Assembly: GCA_024641465.1 (NCBI GenBank)
Contig: JAHEDB010000059.1
Coordinates: 1 to 9,431 of the forward strand
Length of the DNA stretch: 9,431 nucleotides
Source of the DNA: Chromatiales bacterium
Lineage (GTDB): Bacteria > Pseudomonadota > Gammaproteobacteria > UBA6429 > Thiohalophilaceae
Reading direction: 5' to 3'
Shown here: in pieces, positions 1 through 7,418 of the stretch
How the letters are laid out: the number at the start of each line of letters is the position of its first letter
Numbering within the stretch: the first letter of the stretch is position 1
The notes under the pieces: model-generated
The model's database searches: none
What the model was told of the DNA's origin: nothing
Seen by the model: only the letters and a program-made list of their open reading frames with translations
Position numbers and translations under genes: made by a program

Positions 1-755
1 CGGTGGGGCGCATCGTGTGTAAATACCTGGTTGATAAGGCCGGGCGTATGATCCTGTTCGGTAATCCCGGTAACCCCGGTTCCATGATCAAACTCGAGGA
101 CCTGGCCGGCGAGTTGTATAACTATGCGCTGGCAAAGATCGAAGAGGGTATTGGCGATGGCCTCTGCCAGACTATCAAAGAGGAATTCGATCAGGCCGAT
201 GCAGGGGCCGTATTTCGCGCCTCAATCAAGAACGGCATGCTGTGTCGCACGACTCTATTCCGTAATATCAACCGTCGCTTTACCGAGCAAGGGAAGACCC
301 CGCCGATCGATGTGAGCATCGATTTGCAACAACGCCTCGCCGATGCTGTCCTGGTGGTCTCGGCCACCAGTCACGGCAAGGCCTTTATCGACCCGACCGA
401 CCTGGCGCAGGATGCCGTGGTGTGTGATGCGGCACGGCCACCAGATGTGCGGGTGGACGTGGATCAAAAACGGCAGGATGTGCTTGTGTACGAAGGTGGT
501 CTGCTCAAGACCATGGAGCAGATCAGCTTTGGCAAGGACAACATCGTCGGTCTGCCTGAAGGTATTACCCTGGCCTGTCTGTCGGAAACCATTGTGTTGG
601 CGCTCAGCGGGGCACAGCGTAACTATAGTATCGGCCTGGATGTGCCCCTGACGGAGGCCTGTTATGTGTTCGAAGAGGCTATGGCGCATGGCTTCGAGGT
701 GACGCTGCTGAACAGTCTGGGTGTGATTGAGCTGCCGGAAAAGATCAAGGAGTGA
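1..755 (+). CDS. Acyl-ACP reductase-like NAD(P)-dependent oxidoreductase (5' end missing)
   Basis: Partial gene; the first full codon is at 3 and 250 residues are visible. The fragment opens inside what appears to be the end of a Rossmann GxTGxxG loop (VGRIVCKYL), followed by the strand MILFGNP. A second strand, DAVLVVSAT, then VVCDAARPP, VLVYEGGLLKT and a helical ACLSETIVLALSG segment follow the same order as cyanobacterial long-chain acyl-ACP reductase (AAR, COG5322-like). Cys192 of the fragment (codon 576-578) sits where AAR has the cysteine that holds the acyl group as a thioester. Known for the family: reduction of a fatty acyl thioester to a fatty aldehyde with NADPH in the cytoplasm. 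Odd: between the two Rossmann strands there are about 92 residues, some 65 more than I recall in the cyanobacterial enzyme, so substrate or cofactor handling may differ. The older label 'predicted amino acid dehydrogenase' is an alternative. Its stop lies 5 bases before the next gene. Family is fairly sure; substrate is inferred. Confidence 0.78.
   Translation, partial: VGRIVCKYLVDKAGRMILFGNPGNPGSMIKLEDLAGELYNYALAKIEEGIGDGLCQTIKEEFDQADAGAVFRASIKNGMLCRTTLFRNINRRFTEQGKTPPIDVSIDLQQRLADAVLVVSATSHGKAFIDPTDLAQDAVVCDAARPPDVRVDVDQKRQDVLVYEGGLLKTMEQISFGKDNIVGLPEGITLACLSETIVLALSGAQRNYSIGLDVPLTEACYVFEEAMAHGFEVTLLNSLGVIELPEKIKE
747..752 (+). promoter_or_regulatory. Ribosome binding site deciding the hydroxylase start
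   Basis: AAGGAG lies 8 bases before ATG 761. This favours ATG 761 over the in-frame GTG at 752, which overlaps the motif itself and would have no usable Shine-Dalgarno spacing. Confidence 0.75.
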
Positions 756-760
756 GGAAC

Positions 761-1510
761 ATGCAAACTGAATCGACAACTATGCGAAATGCCGTGCGAG
801 TGAACGAGGTCTTTGTCGACTTTCTCAAGCATCCCGACAACCATGTATTTTTGTTACCGGCTATAGCGATGACCGGCTGGGTGATGCTGGCCGCGCCGGG
901 TATTGAACCGCTTGGCTGGTTCCTGCTCGGTTGGTTGATCTTTCTACCCCAGGAATACCTCACCCACATGTTTGTATTGCATGCCAGGATGCCAAAATCA
1001 CAAAAATTCTATCGGATGATGTATCGCCTGCACTTCGGTCACCATGACCTACCGCGCCGGGCCGACCTGATGTATATGCCGCTTTGGCTGACCCTGCCCA
1101 TGGCCATCGGCAATATGGTCCTGTTTGCCTGGATTACGACGGCTACCAATCAATGGATGATGTGCCTGAGCGGGTTATTTGCGGGTTATCTGGTGTTTGA
1201 ATTTACCCATCTGTTATGCCATGTGCCGCATAATCCGAAGACCCGTCTCGGCAAGTTGGTCAAGAACCGTCACCTGTGGCATCACTATCGGAATGAAAAA
1301 CGCTGGTTTTCGGTCAGCCTGCCGGCACTGGTTATTGACAACCTGTTGGGTACCGCCGGCAGCAAGGACGATACCGAACAATCCGGCACCGCAAAGTATT
1401 TTGGTCTGGATGAGCATCACCCCTGGGTGGTCGAGGCCCGCGAGCATTTTGCCACGCGCAGTAGTGGTGACGTGGCCAGTTCGCAGATCTGGCTAGCGGC
1501 AAAATTATAA
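761..1510 (+). CDS. Fatty acid hydroxylase / sterol desaturase superfamily membrane enzyme
   Basis: A 249-residue integral membrane protein of the fatty acid hydroxylase superfamily, whose members use a histidine-ligated diiron centre and O2 to hydroxylate or desaturate lipids. The histidine clusters are present in order: EYLTHMFVLH (H69, H74), HFGHH (H91, H94, H95), FEFTHLLCHVPH (H150, H154, H157) and HLWHH (H171, H174, H175). Hydrophobic stretches around residues 29-65 and 107-150 give the usual hairpins between the clusters, and length fits the family. ATG 761 is chosen because of its Shine-Dalgarno; ATG 782 is a less likely alternative. The gene starts 5 bases after the reductase and ends 14 bases before a desaturase, so the three are probably co-translated. 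The substrate cannot be read from the sequence; a fatty acyl chain or the aldehyde/alcohol made from it is inferred from the neighbours. A carotenoid or sterol substrate is less likely because no such genes are nearby. Confidence 0.87.
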   Translation: MQTESTTMRNAVRVNEVFVDFLKHPDNHVFLLPAIAMTGWVMLAAPGIEPLGWFLLGWLIFLPQEYLTHMFVLHARMPKSQKFYRMMYRLHFGHHDLPRRADLMYMPLWLTLPMAIGNMVLFAWITTATNQWMMCLSGLFAGYLVFEFTHLLCHVPHNPKTRLGKLVKNRHLWHHYRNEKRWFSVSLPALVIDNLLGTAGSKDDTEQSGTAKYFGLDEHHPWVVEAREHFATRSSGDVASSQIWLAAKL

Positions 1511-1524
1511 GCAAGGGAACAAAC

Positions 1525-2451
1525 ATGACATCGATTAAAAATTCACGTGGCCGTGACACACTGGAAGTCGACCCCCAGGATAAAGAATATCTGAAGACCC
1601 TGTTACGGCCGAATGGCTGGCGTTTTTCACTGTGGGGTGGACTGCATCTGAGTCTGTGGGTACTGTTTGCCGCGCTGATCTTTGCCACAGACAACCTGCT
1701 CGTACAAATCCTCTGTAGCCTGATGCTGGGCAATGTATTGCATGCCATGACGATATTGCAGCACGACTGTGGGCATGGCAGTGCCTACCGCTCCGCGTCG
1801 GCCAATCTGTGGGTGGGTCGCTTCCTGGCCTGGTTTATTATCATGCCCTATACCACCTTTACCGTCGCCCACCGCTGGCATCACCGCTCGCTGGGCAAGC
1901 CCGCGGAAGACCCGGATGACTGGTTCTATGCCGCGGGGCCGCGCTGGTTGTTTGTGCGGGAGTGGTTGTTTGTGCCGCGCTTTATCATGATCTCGCTGCT
2001 GCGTTATGGCAGGGAGGTGCGCAACACGGTGCTGATGGAATTGCTGTTCAATCTCACCGGCTGGGCAATGATGATTGCCCTGGCCTACGAGTTTGATTTG
2101 ATCCGGGAGTTTGTCCTGATCCTGGCGATACCCCTGGCCTTGCTGGCGCTGGTGATCAATCCGATCTCTCGCGGTTATGAGCACTATCCCCTCGCGCTGA
2201 TCCGTGAAGATGATGCAGATCGTTTGAATATCGCCGCCGGTACGGTGACGGTCACCAATCAGCTGCTCGGCTTTTTGTGGGCCAACATCACCTATCACGT
2301 CGAACACCACGTTTATCCGGCTGCGCCGTTGTACAACCTGCCGAAGATTCACCGGCTGATGCGGCAACGCGATTATATTCGCGTGCCTTATCCGCTGTAT
2401 AAATATCCGCTGACTACGGGCAGTACCGAGGCCGTACAGTTGAATAACTAA
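1525..2451 (+). CDS. Membrane fatty acid desaturase (histidine-box type)
   Basis: A 308-residue membrane protein with the three histidine boxes of the fatty acid desaturase family (PF00487): HDCGH (H80, H84), HRWHH (H116, H119, H120) and HVEHH (H258, H261, H262), the last followed by VYP. Hydrophobic segments at about 39-75 and 92-110 flank the first two boxes, and a long hydrophobic region at about 170-213 precedes the third, matching the usual two membrane hairpins with boxes facing the cytoplasm. The HDCGHGS form of box 1 and HVEHH of box 3 resemble acyl-lipid desaturases of the DesA/omega-6 type, but regioselectivity cannot be told from motifs; hydroxylases and carotenoid ketolases of the same fold remain possible. 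AAGGGA at 1513-1518 lies 6 bases before the ATG. The protein needs O2 and an electron donor, and no ferredoxin or reductase is encoded in the window. It sits between the hydroxylase and an SCP2 carrier, which supports a lipid substrate. Confidence 0.9.
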   Translation: MTSIKNSRGRDTLEVDPQDKEYLKTLLRPNGWRFSLWGGLHLSLWVLFAALIFATDNLLVQILCSLMLGNVLHAMTILQHDCGHGSAYRSASANLWVGRFLAWFIIMPYTTFTVAHRWHHRSLGKPAEDPDDWFYAAGPRWLFVREWLFVPRFIMISLLRYGREVRNTVLMELLFNLTGWAMMIALAYEFDLIREFVLILAIPLALLALVINPISRGYEHYPLALIREDDADRLNIAAGTVTVTNQLLGFLWANITYHVEHHVYPAAPLYNLPKIHRLMRQRDYIRVPYPLYKYPLTTGSTEAVQLNN

Positions 2452-2457
2452 GGGAGG
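2451..2457 (+). promoter_or_regulatory. Ribosome binding site of the SCP2 gene
   Basis: AGGGAGG starts on the last base of the desaturase stop codon. Two tandem ATGs follow at 2459 and 2462. Only the second leaves a workable gap (4 bases), so 2462 is preferred, though the spacing is short. Confidence 0.6.
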
Positions 2458-2461
2458 TATG

Positions 2462-2812
2462 ATGAATAACCTACAACATAATCTGCACAAGTTTATCGGC
2501 GACGTAAATGACATGCCACGGATGCGCAGCCTGTTAAAGGGCTGGGAGCCGCAGGTGGTGATTCAGGCCTCGGATTCGGAGGAGCAATACAGTTTCAACG
2601 TAAACGATTCTTATCTATCCGAGCTGGGTACATCGAATGATGAATATCCACATACCATCATATTGCGTGCCCGGCAGGACATTCTCAACAAGGTATTCTG
2701 CGGCGAATTGAATCCGGCTCGCGCTCATCTGGACGGTGAACTCGATGTCTTTGGCTCGGATAAGGATGAGGTTAAACTGGATGCGATCAGTCTCATCCTG
2801 TGGGGTATATGA
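2462..2812 (+). CDS. SCP2 sterol/lipid-carrier domain protein
   Basis: A small 116-residue soluble protein, about one SCP2 domain long, with no signal peptide. The C-terminal part (residues about 68-116) shows the recognisable SCP2 pattern: a helix with a conserved small residue (LNKVFCGELNPARAHLDG), then ELDVFGSDKDEVKLDAISL, where the GELNPxxAHLDGEL motif closes the lipid-binding fold. SCP2 domains bind fatty acyl-CoA, sterols or other long-chain lipids in a hydrophobic tunnel and shuttle them between enzymes or to membranes. Here it would hold the hydrophobic intermediate or product of the flanking oxidative enzymes in the cytoplasm; that role is inferred. The stop overlaps the permease start by ATGA (2809-2812), so the two proteins are probably made by coupled translation in similar amounts. 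Either ATG 2459 or 2462 may be used; the difference is one methionine. Confidence 0.75.
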   Translation: MNNLQHNLHKFIGDVNDMPRMRSLLKGWEPQVVIQASDSEEQYSFNVNDSYLSELGTSNDEYPHTIILRARQDILNKVFCGELNPARAHLDGELDVFGSDKDEVKLDAISLILWGI

Positions 2813-4140
2813 GCATGCGCCAGCTGCGAGAGTTTATCGATTATGCGGCGATCAGCACCGGCATGGCCCTCGCCATCAGTTGTTATGCGGTGATCGCCGA
2901 TATGCTGAGGATAGAATACGGTGCGCTGATCGCGCTGGCCATCCTGTTCGCTGCCCTTATTTGCATGCTGGCCGCACTGTCCGTCTCCGAGCTGGCCGGC
3001 ATGTTTCCCTCCGCGCCGGGGATTCGTACTTACCTGAAGCAGGCCTTTGGTAATGAGTTTTCCCTGCTACTGACCTTTATATATATAGGAATGGTCATGC
3101 TGGTGGCCGGGGTGGAAAGCTTTGCCTTTGCCCGTATTGCGACATCGCTTGGGTTGGGCCTGCCGGAGCCGGTGCTGGCCGCCCTGCTCATTATCACGGT
3201 CGTGTTGTTGAACCTGCGTGGTATCGAGCTGGCCTACAAAACGCAGACGATTTTAACGGTTGTGCTGGTGGCGGCATTTGTTGGTGTCTCCATTTATGCT
3301 CTTGGTCTTAAGGCGACCGTGGTACCGCAAACGGTTGCAACCATAACCCCGGATTGGGCAAACAACCTGCCGATATTAACCGGCATGGCGATCTTTTTGT
3401 TTATCGGTTTTGAATGGGTCACGCCCCTCGGTCGTCGACCGGAGTCGTATCGCCGCTTGATTCCCTGGTCGATGCCGATGGCGATTGTGTTACTGACGAT
3501 CCTCTACGGCCTGTTTGTCATGGCCCTGCTGCATGTTATGCCGGGTAAGCATCCGGCCATGACGAATGTGCCGCAGTTGTTGTTGGGGCAGATCCTGCTG
3601 GATAAAACCGGTCTGTATTTGATGGCGTTCTTGTCGGTGCTTGCCATGCTGACCTCCTTCAACGCTGGTCTGATGGGAGCATCGCGCCTGTTGTATGCGG
3701 TGGCGCGGGAAGGGGAGTTACCGAAGTGGTGCGCCAGCCTGTCGTTGCCTGCCTGCATACCTTATGCGGCGATCCTGATCATCGGTACGGGCTCGTTATT
3801 TGCGGCGCTGTTCGCCACCCTGTTCCACTCCTATCTGGCCATGGCCATGGTCGCCGCGGTGATTACCTGCCTGACCTATTTGGCGCTGGTGCTGGCAAAC
3901 CTGCGCCTACGGTATATACAGCCGGAGCGGGCCAGGCCGTTTCGCAATCCCTTGCCCAGGCTGGTGCAGTTGTTGATCGCCGTGCTGTTTTTGGCCCTGG
4001 CCATGCTGACCCTGGTGAGCGCCACGGAGGGTAATGTGGTGGGCATTATGCTGGGCATGGTGTTACTGGCGATAGTCGTCAGCCGCTTTGACCGGGTCAT
4101 TACCCTGAAGCTATTCAAGATCAATACGGAAAAAGTCTGA
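2809..4140 (+). CDS. APC-superfamily amino acid/polyamine-type permease, divergent
   Basis: A 443-residue polytopic inner membrane protein with about 12 hydrophobic segments. Family marks are the loop SELAGMFPSAPGIRTYLKQAFG after TM2 (split here as SELAGMFPSAPG and IRTYLKQAFG), the TM6 stretch FLFIGFEWVTPLG followed by RRLIP, and GASRLLYAVAREGELPKW before TM9, all typical of COG0531 permeases. These carry amino acids or amines with a cation. Odd: TM1 (residues about 13-31) lacks the glycine-rich GxGxxG-type break that binds the substrate amino and carboxyl groups in well-studied members, and the usual GG before the TM3 tyrosine is APGIRTY, so the substrate may not be a standard amino acid. 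ATG 2809 overlaps the SCP2 stop; GTG 2800 is in frame but less likely. In a lipid operon the permease might import a head group or precursor; that is a guess. Family call is firm, function open. Confidence 0.83.
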   Translation: MSMRQLREFIDYAAISTGMALAISCYAVIADMLRIEYGALIALAILFAALICMLAALSVSELAGMFPSAPGIRTYLKQAFGNEFSLLLTFIYIGMVMLVAGVESFAFARIATSLGLGLPEPVLAALLIITVVLLNLRGIELAYKTQTILTVVLVAAFVGVSIYALGLKATVVPQTVATITPDWANNLPILTGMAIFLFIGFEWVTPLGRRPESYRRLIPWSMPMAIVLLTILYGLFVMALLHVMPGKHPAMTNVPQLLLGQILLDKTGLYLMAFLSVLAMLTSFNAGLMGASRLLYAVAREGELPKWCASLSLPACIPYAAILIIGTGSLFAALFATLFHSYLAMAMVAAVITCLTYLALVLANLRLRYIQPERARPFRNPLPRLVQLLIAVLFLALAMLTLVSATEGNVVGIMLGMVLLAIVVSRFDRVITLKLFKINTEKV

Positions 4141-4154
4141 AACCCAATACGGAA
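4122..4154 (+). repeat. 10-bp direct repeat spanning the permease stop codon
   Basis: CAATACGGAA occurs at 4122-4131, inside the end of the permease gene, and again at 4145-4154, in the 29-base gap before the diiron gene. The copies are 23 bases apart start to start, and both are followed by A-rich or purine-rich sequence. It may simply be a small local duplication that lengthened this gap; no regulatory role is visible. Confidence 0.5.
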
Positions 4155-4169
4155 TAAGAGGAAGTTAAA

Positions 4170-5111
4170 ATGGAAACTGATGTTATGGATACACAAACCA
4201 AGGCCGCCAACAGTCTGTCGACGGATACTCCCAAGTTTTATGAACAGGAGTGGGACAATGGTACGTTTGATATTCAGAGCTGGCTGAAACGCGCACCCTG
4301 GCAAAGCCTGAAAAACTCCCAGTATGGTATCAAGCCGGAAGTGGCGCCGCCGAATCCTGCCCTGTGGGACGACCCCTTGTTGATGCGTATCTACCAGATC
4401 GATATTGCCACCTTCCTCACCGCGGAAAGGATCTCGATGATCAATATCTCCAAGATGGTCAGCCAGGCCCCGGATGAGGCCAGTCAGGTGTTCCTCGCAA
4501 CACAGGCCCTGGATGAGGCTCGCCACTATGAGGTGTTTTGTAAACGGCTGGCGGACTTTGCCGTCGCACCGGAAGAACGCGACCGCCTGATACGACAGGT
4601 GACCACGCCGCAGATGCAGAATTTTTATGATCTAATCGACGAACAGGTCGATAAGGGTGACTTTGCCTCCGCCTTGCTGGCGCATAACGTGGTGTTGGAA
4701 GGCATGGCCTATCCGGTTTATCGCTATGAAATTAAATACTGGTCGCGCTTCGATAAGGGCCTGAGCCAGATCATCCAGGGCGCCTTTGCCGATGAAGTCC
4801 ATCACGTGACCTTTGGCGAGGCGATGATTCGCCAGCACTGTAAACGCGGTCATACCACCAAGGCATCGATCAGCAAACTTGCGAGGGAATTCCACCTGTT
4901 GATGAAAGAGGTCTTTGAGGGGGTGATTAGTCACTATATCGGTCTGTACCAGGAGGCGGCGAATGCGCACATGGACCTGATCGGTGATATCGAGATCTTC
5001 CCGGGCCATATTATGGCGAATATCACCGAAGAGGATCAGGTGCGCCTGTTATTAAAAGAGATCCAGGACGAACACCATAATCGTCTGGAGCGGATTGGAC
5101 TTTCATACTAA
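4170..5111 (+). CDS. R2/ferritin-like diiron carboxylate oxidase
   Basis: A soluble 313-residue protein, mostly helical, with the full ligand set of a ferritin-like diiron carboxylate site: E86 (TAERIS), E116 and H119 (LDEARH), E177 (VLEGM), E209 and H212 (ADEVHH). The spacing E-X29-ExxH-X57-E-X31-ExxH fits the ribonucleotide reductase R2/R2-like oxidase superfamily, and about 314 residues is also the length of R2-like ligand-binding oxidases (R2lox). It is not a plain R2lox: the valine and tyrosine that form that family's ether cross-link are a serine (S89) and a histidine (H172) at the matching offsets. It is also longer than cyanobacterial aldehyde-deformylating oxygenase (about 230 residues) and does not look like it. 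The family activates O2 for oxidation of organic substrates or radical generation; no catalytic R1 subunit is nearby, so a role in DNA precursor synthesis is unlikely. AGAGGA at 4157-4162 gives a good start. An oxidation step on the long-chain aldehyde or its product is inferred from context. Confidence 0.82.
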   Translation: METDVMDTQTKAANSLSTDTPKFYEQEWDNGTFDIQSWLKRAPWQSLKNSQYGIKPEVAPPNPALWDDPLLMRIYQIDIATFLTAERISMINISKMVSQAPDEASQVFLATQALDEARHYEVFCKRLADFAVAPEERDRLIRQVTTPQMQNFYDLIDEQVDKGDFASALLAHNVVLEGMAYPVYRYEIKYWSRFDKGLSQIIQGAFADEVHHVTFGEAMIRQHCKRGHTTKASISKLAREFHLLMKEVFEGVISHYIGLYQEAANAHMDLIGDIEIFPGHIMANITEEDQVRLLLKEIQDEHHNRLERIGLSY

Positions 5112-5123
5112 AAGATAAAAATC

Positions 5124-7412
5124 ATGTTTGATATAACCTATAAATTGCGTTTTGCGGTATTGGGCATGCTCGGTCTGCTGCTGGCCCTGGCTATTATTCC
5201 GATCAGTAAATTGAATATTGATAACAGTGTGGAAATTTGGTTCTATGAAAAGGACCAGGATCTACAGGCCTACCTGAAACAAATGGAGGTATTTGGTAAA
5301 TGGGACTACCTGGTGGTGCAGGTAACTGCCAAGACCAGTATTTATGATTCTGCCTACCTGGCGGCCATGCGCGATACAACACAGACATTGGAGAAGCTGG
5401 CCAATGTCAGAAAGGTGACCTCGCCGACCAATGCCAAGGATAATTATAATGAAGCGGATGGCTTGAATTATCGTGTCCTGCTCGAGCAGGATATCAGCCC
5501 GGATGCCGGCGCCAGATTGCGCAGTAACCTGGAGAAGAATGGAATCTATGTCAATGGACTCATCAAGCCGAAAAATGACAAGAATCATCTCGTGTTGATC
5601 CAGGCTGCAAATAAATACGGTGACAAGCAACCCTATCGTATGGAGATGATCGACAAGGTCCGACAGACGTTGTCGGCAAACCCTCAGATCCAGAATTTCT
5701 CGGTGGTCGGGACGACCAATATGAACGCCGAACTGAATCGTAGTTCAAAACGCGACATGTTTATTTTTTATCCGGCGGTATCGGTGTTTGTCACCCTGTT
5801 TGCCTGGCTGGCCTTTCGCAGCCTGCGCGACATTATCGCCACCTTTGCCGTGGTGCTGTCGGCGATCATATTCTCTGTTGGCTTGATGATGGCTCTGGGT
5901 TATTACCTGAATATGGTGACTATCATGATGGGTGCAATCCTGATGTCACTGTCGGTGGCCAGTGTCATTCACTTGATTACCCGCTATCATCAGCTCGCCC
6001 TGGCCACGCCGGGTACGCCCGGCGCTGCGATCGCCGCGACTACGGTCAAACAGATCTGGAAACCCAGCCTGGGGGCCAGTGTCACCACCATCTTCGGCTT
6101 CCTGTCGCTGTTGAGTGCCAATGTCGTGCCGATTACCTTGCTGGGCATCTTTTCCAGCATCGGTATTTTAATGACCTTTGTGTTCACCCTGACTATCGGA
6201 CCATTGTGCATGGCGATGTTATGGAAAAATACTGCCAATACTCATTTCTCCTGCGAGAAAAAGGGGTTGCATCAGCAGTTTAGTTGGGTCTTGCGCTGGT
6301 TGGCAGAGCTTAGCCTGCAGAAAAACAGGTCGGTCATCATCGTCACCGCTCTGCTGTCGGTGGCCCTGTTAAGTGGTCTGGCCAAACTGGAGGCCGATTC
6401 CAATTACCTCGATATGTTTACTGACCGCACCCGCATCGCCGATGATTATGATCGGGTCGAACACACCGGCTTTGGCACCAGTGCCCTCAGTGTGATGTTT
6501 GAAGCGAATGAAGGCCTGGAGTCACCGCAGGTATTTCGGGGCCTGATGGCCGCGCAGTCTGCAATCAACAAACTGCCCGAGGTGGACAAGACCATTAGCC
6601 CGGTTGATATCATCGAGCAGGTCGACCGGGCGCTGGCCAAGGACCCAAGCCACTGGCAAACAGGCCTGTCGGGATACCAGCGGGATGCCTTCAGCCAATT
6701 GTTGCTGGTGGCCGAATCCAGTGGCAATGATGACCTGCCGGATTTTCTGACCACCGACCATCGTCAATTTCAATTGTCCGTCTTTACCAAGTATCTGAGC
6801 GGTGATGAAACCCAGGACCTGGTGCAGAGCATTCGCACGATCAGTCGGCAACAGCTACCGGCGCAGGTGGCCATCAAGGTTACCGGTATCCCGGTGATGT
6901 GGTCCAATATGGATAACTATCTGCTTAAGTCACAAAAGAGCAGCCTGTTGATCCTGTCACTGGCCATCCTGGTGGTGCTGTATATCTTTATGCGTTCATG
7001 GCCACTGGCCCTGATCGGGCTGCTGGTTAATCTGTTACCGATCACCATGATCCTGGGCTTGATGGGCCATCTGGGCGTGCCGATCAATATGGCCACCACC
7101 CTGATCGGTGGTATCGCCATGGGGATCGCGGTCGATGACACGATCCATTTCCTGTGGCACTACAAACTGAGCCGACAGGCAGGTAACGATCATGCCGATG
7201 CCGTGCGACACACCCTCGATAAAACCGGCATCGCGATCATCCTGACGACATTGCTTATCGTCGGTGGTTTTATGGTGATGGTCCTGTCGGATTTTACACC
7301 GACCGCCGATTTTGGTCTGTTTACCAGCGTCACGGTAGTTCTGGCACTGTTGGGTGATATCGTGCTCTTGCCCTCGCTGCTTAGCCTGTTTCAGCGGCAG
7401 ATCCGGATTTGA
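5124..7412 (+). CDS. RND-superfamily (MMPL-type) lipid exporter
   Basis: A 762-residue inner membrane protein built as two repeats, each one TM helix, a large periplasmic loop and a five-TM bundle: TM1 at about 9-28, loop 29-211, TMs about 212-368; then TM7 at about 402-420, loop 421-604, TMs about 605-757. This is the layout of 'predicted RND exporters' (COG1033), related to MmpL lipid flippases and the hopanoid transporter HpnN. The second-half TM motif GIAVDDTIHFLWHY keeps the two aspartates (D671, D672) expected for proton coupling; the matching first-half motif is SVASVIHLITRY (278-283 VASVIH), with none. At 762 residues it is shorter than AcrB-type drug pumps (about 1,000), as usual for this group. 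No strong Shine-Dalgarno precedes the ATG, 12 bases after the diiron gene, so coupling may matter. Export or flipping of the operon's hydrophobic product from the inner membrane is inferred. No partner periplasmic or outer-membrane component is in the window. Confidence 0.86.
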   Translation: MFDITYKLRFAVLGMLGLLLALAIIPISKLNIDNSVEIWFYEKDQDLQAYLKQMEVFGKWDYLVVQVTAKTSIYDSAYLAAMRDTTQTLEKLANVRKVTSPTNAKDNYNEADGLNYRVLLEQDISPDAGARLRSNLEKNGIYVNGLIKPKNDKNHLVLIQAANKYGDKQPYRMEMIDKVRQTLSANPQIQNFSVVGTTNMNAELNRSSKRDMFIFYPAVSVFVTLFAWLAFRSLRDIIATFAVVLSAIIFSVGLMMALGYYLNMVTIMMGAILMSLSVASVIHLITRYHQLALATPGTPGAAIAATTVKQIWKPSLGASVTTIFGFLSLLSANVVPITLLGIFSSIGILMTFVFTLTIGPLCMAMLWKNTANTHFSCEKKGLHQQFSWVLRWLAELSLQKNRSVIIVTALLSVALLSGLAKLEADSNYLDMFTDRTRIADDYDRVEHTGFGTSALSVMFEANEGLESPQVFRGLMAAQSAINKLPEVDKTISPVDIIEQVDRALAKDPSHWQTGLSGYQRDAFSQLLLVAESSGNDDLPDFLTTDHRQFQLSVFTKYLSGDETQDLVQSIRTISRQQLPAQVAIKVTGIPVMWSNMDNYLLKSQKSSLLILSLAILVVLYIFMRSWPLALIGLLVNLLPITMILGLMGHLGVPINMATTLIGGIAMGIAVDDTIHFLWHYKLSRQAGNDHADAVRHTLDKTGIAIILTTLLIVGGFMVMVLSDFTPTADFGLFTSVTVVLALLGDIVLLPSLLSLFQRQIRI

Positions 7413-7418
7413 TTCCAG

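Noticed and set aside
255..779. Minus-strand open frame of 174 residues over the reductase
   Set aside because: It lies opposite a clear reductase reading and shows no family motif; the only protein sense is on the + strand.
1627..2514. Long open frame on the minus strand (295 residues) across the desaturase
   Set aside because: It is the complement of a desaturase with all three histidine boxes, has no recognisable domain or hydrophobic pattern of its own, and is rich in Arg, Gln and His as expected for a shadow frame.
3876..4526. Minus-strand open frame of 216 residues across the permease end and diiron gene
   Set aside because: It crosses two well-supported + strand genes and the gap between them, with no motif or sensible start signal.
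4170..5111. Calling the diiron gene an aldehyde-deformylating oxygenase or ribonucleotide reductase R2
   Set aside because: Length and sequence order do not match the cyanobacterial oxygenase, and there is no R1 partner in the window; the ligand pattern supports only the broader R2/ferritin-like superfamily.
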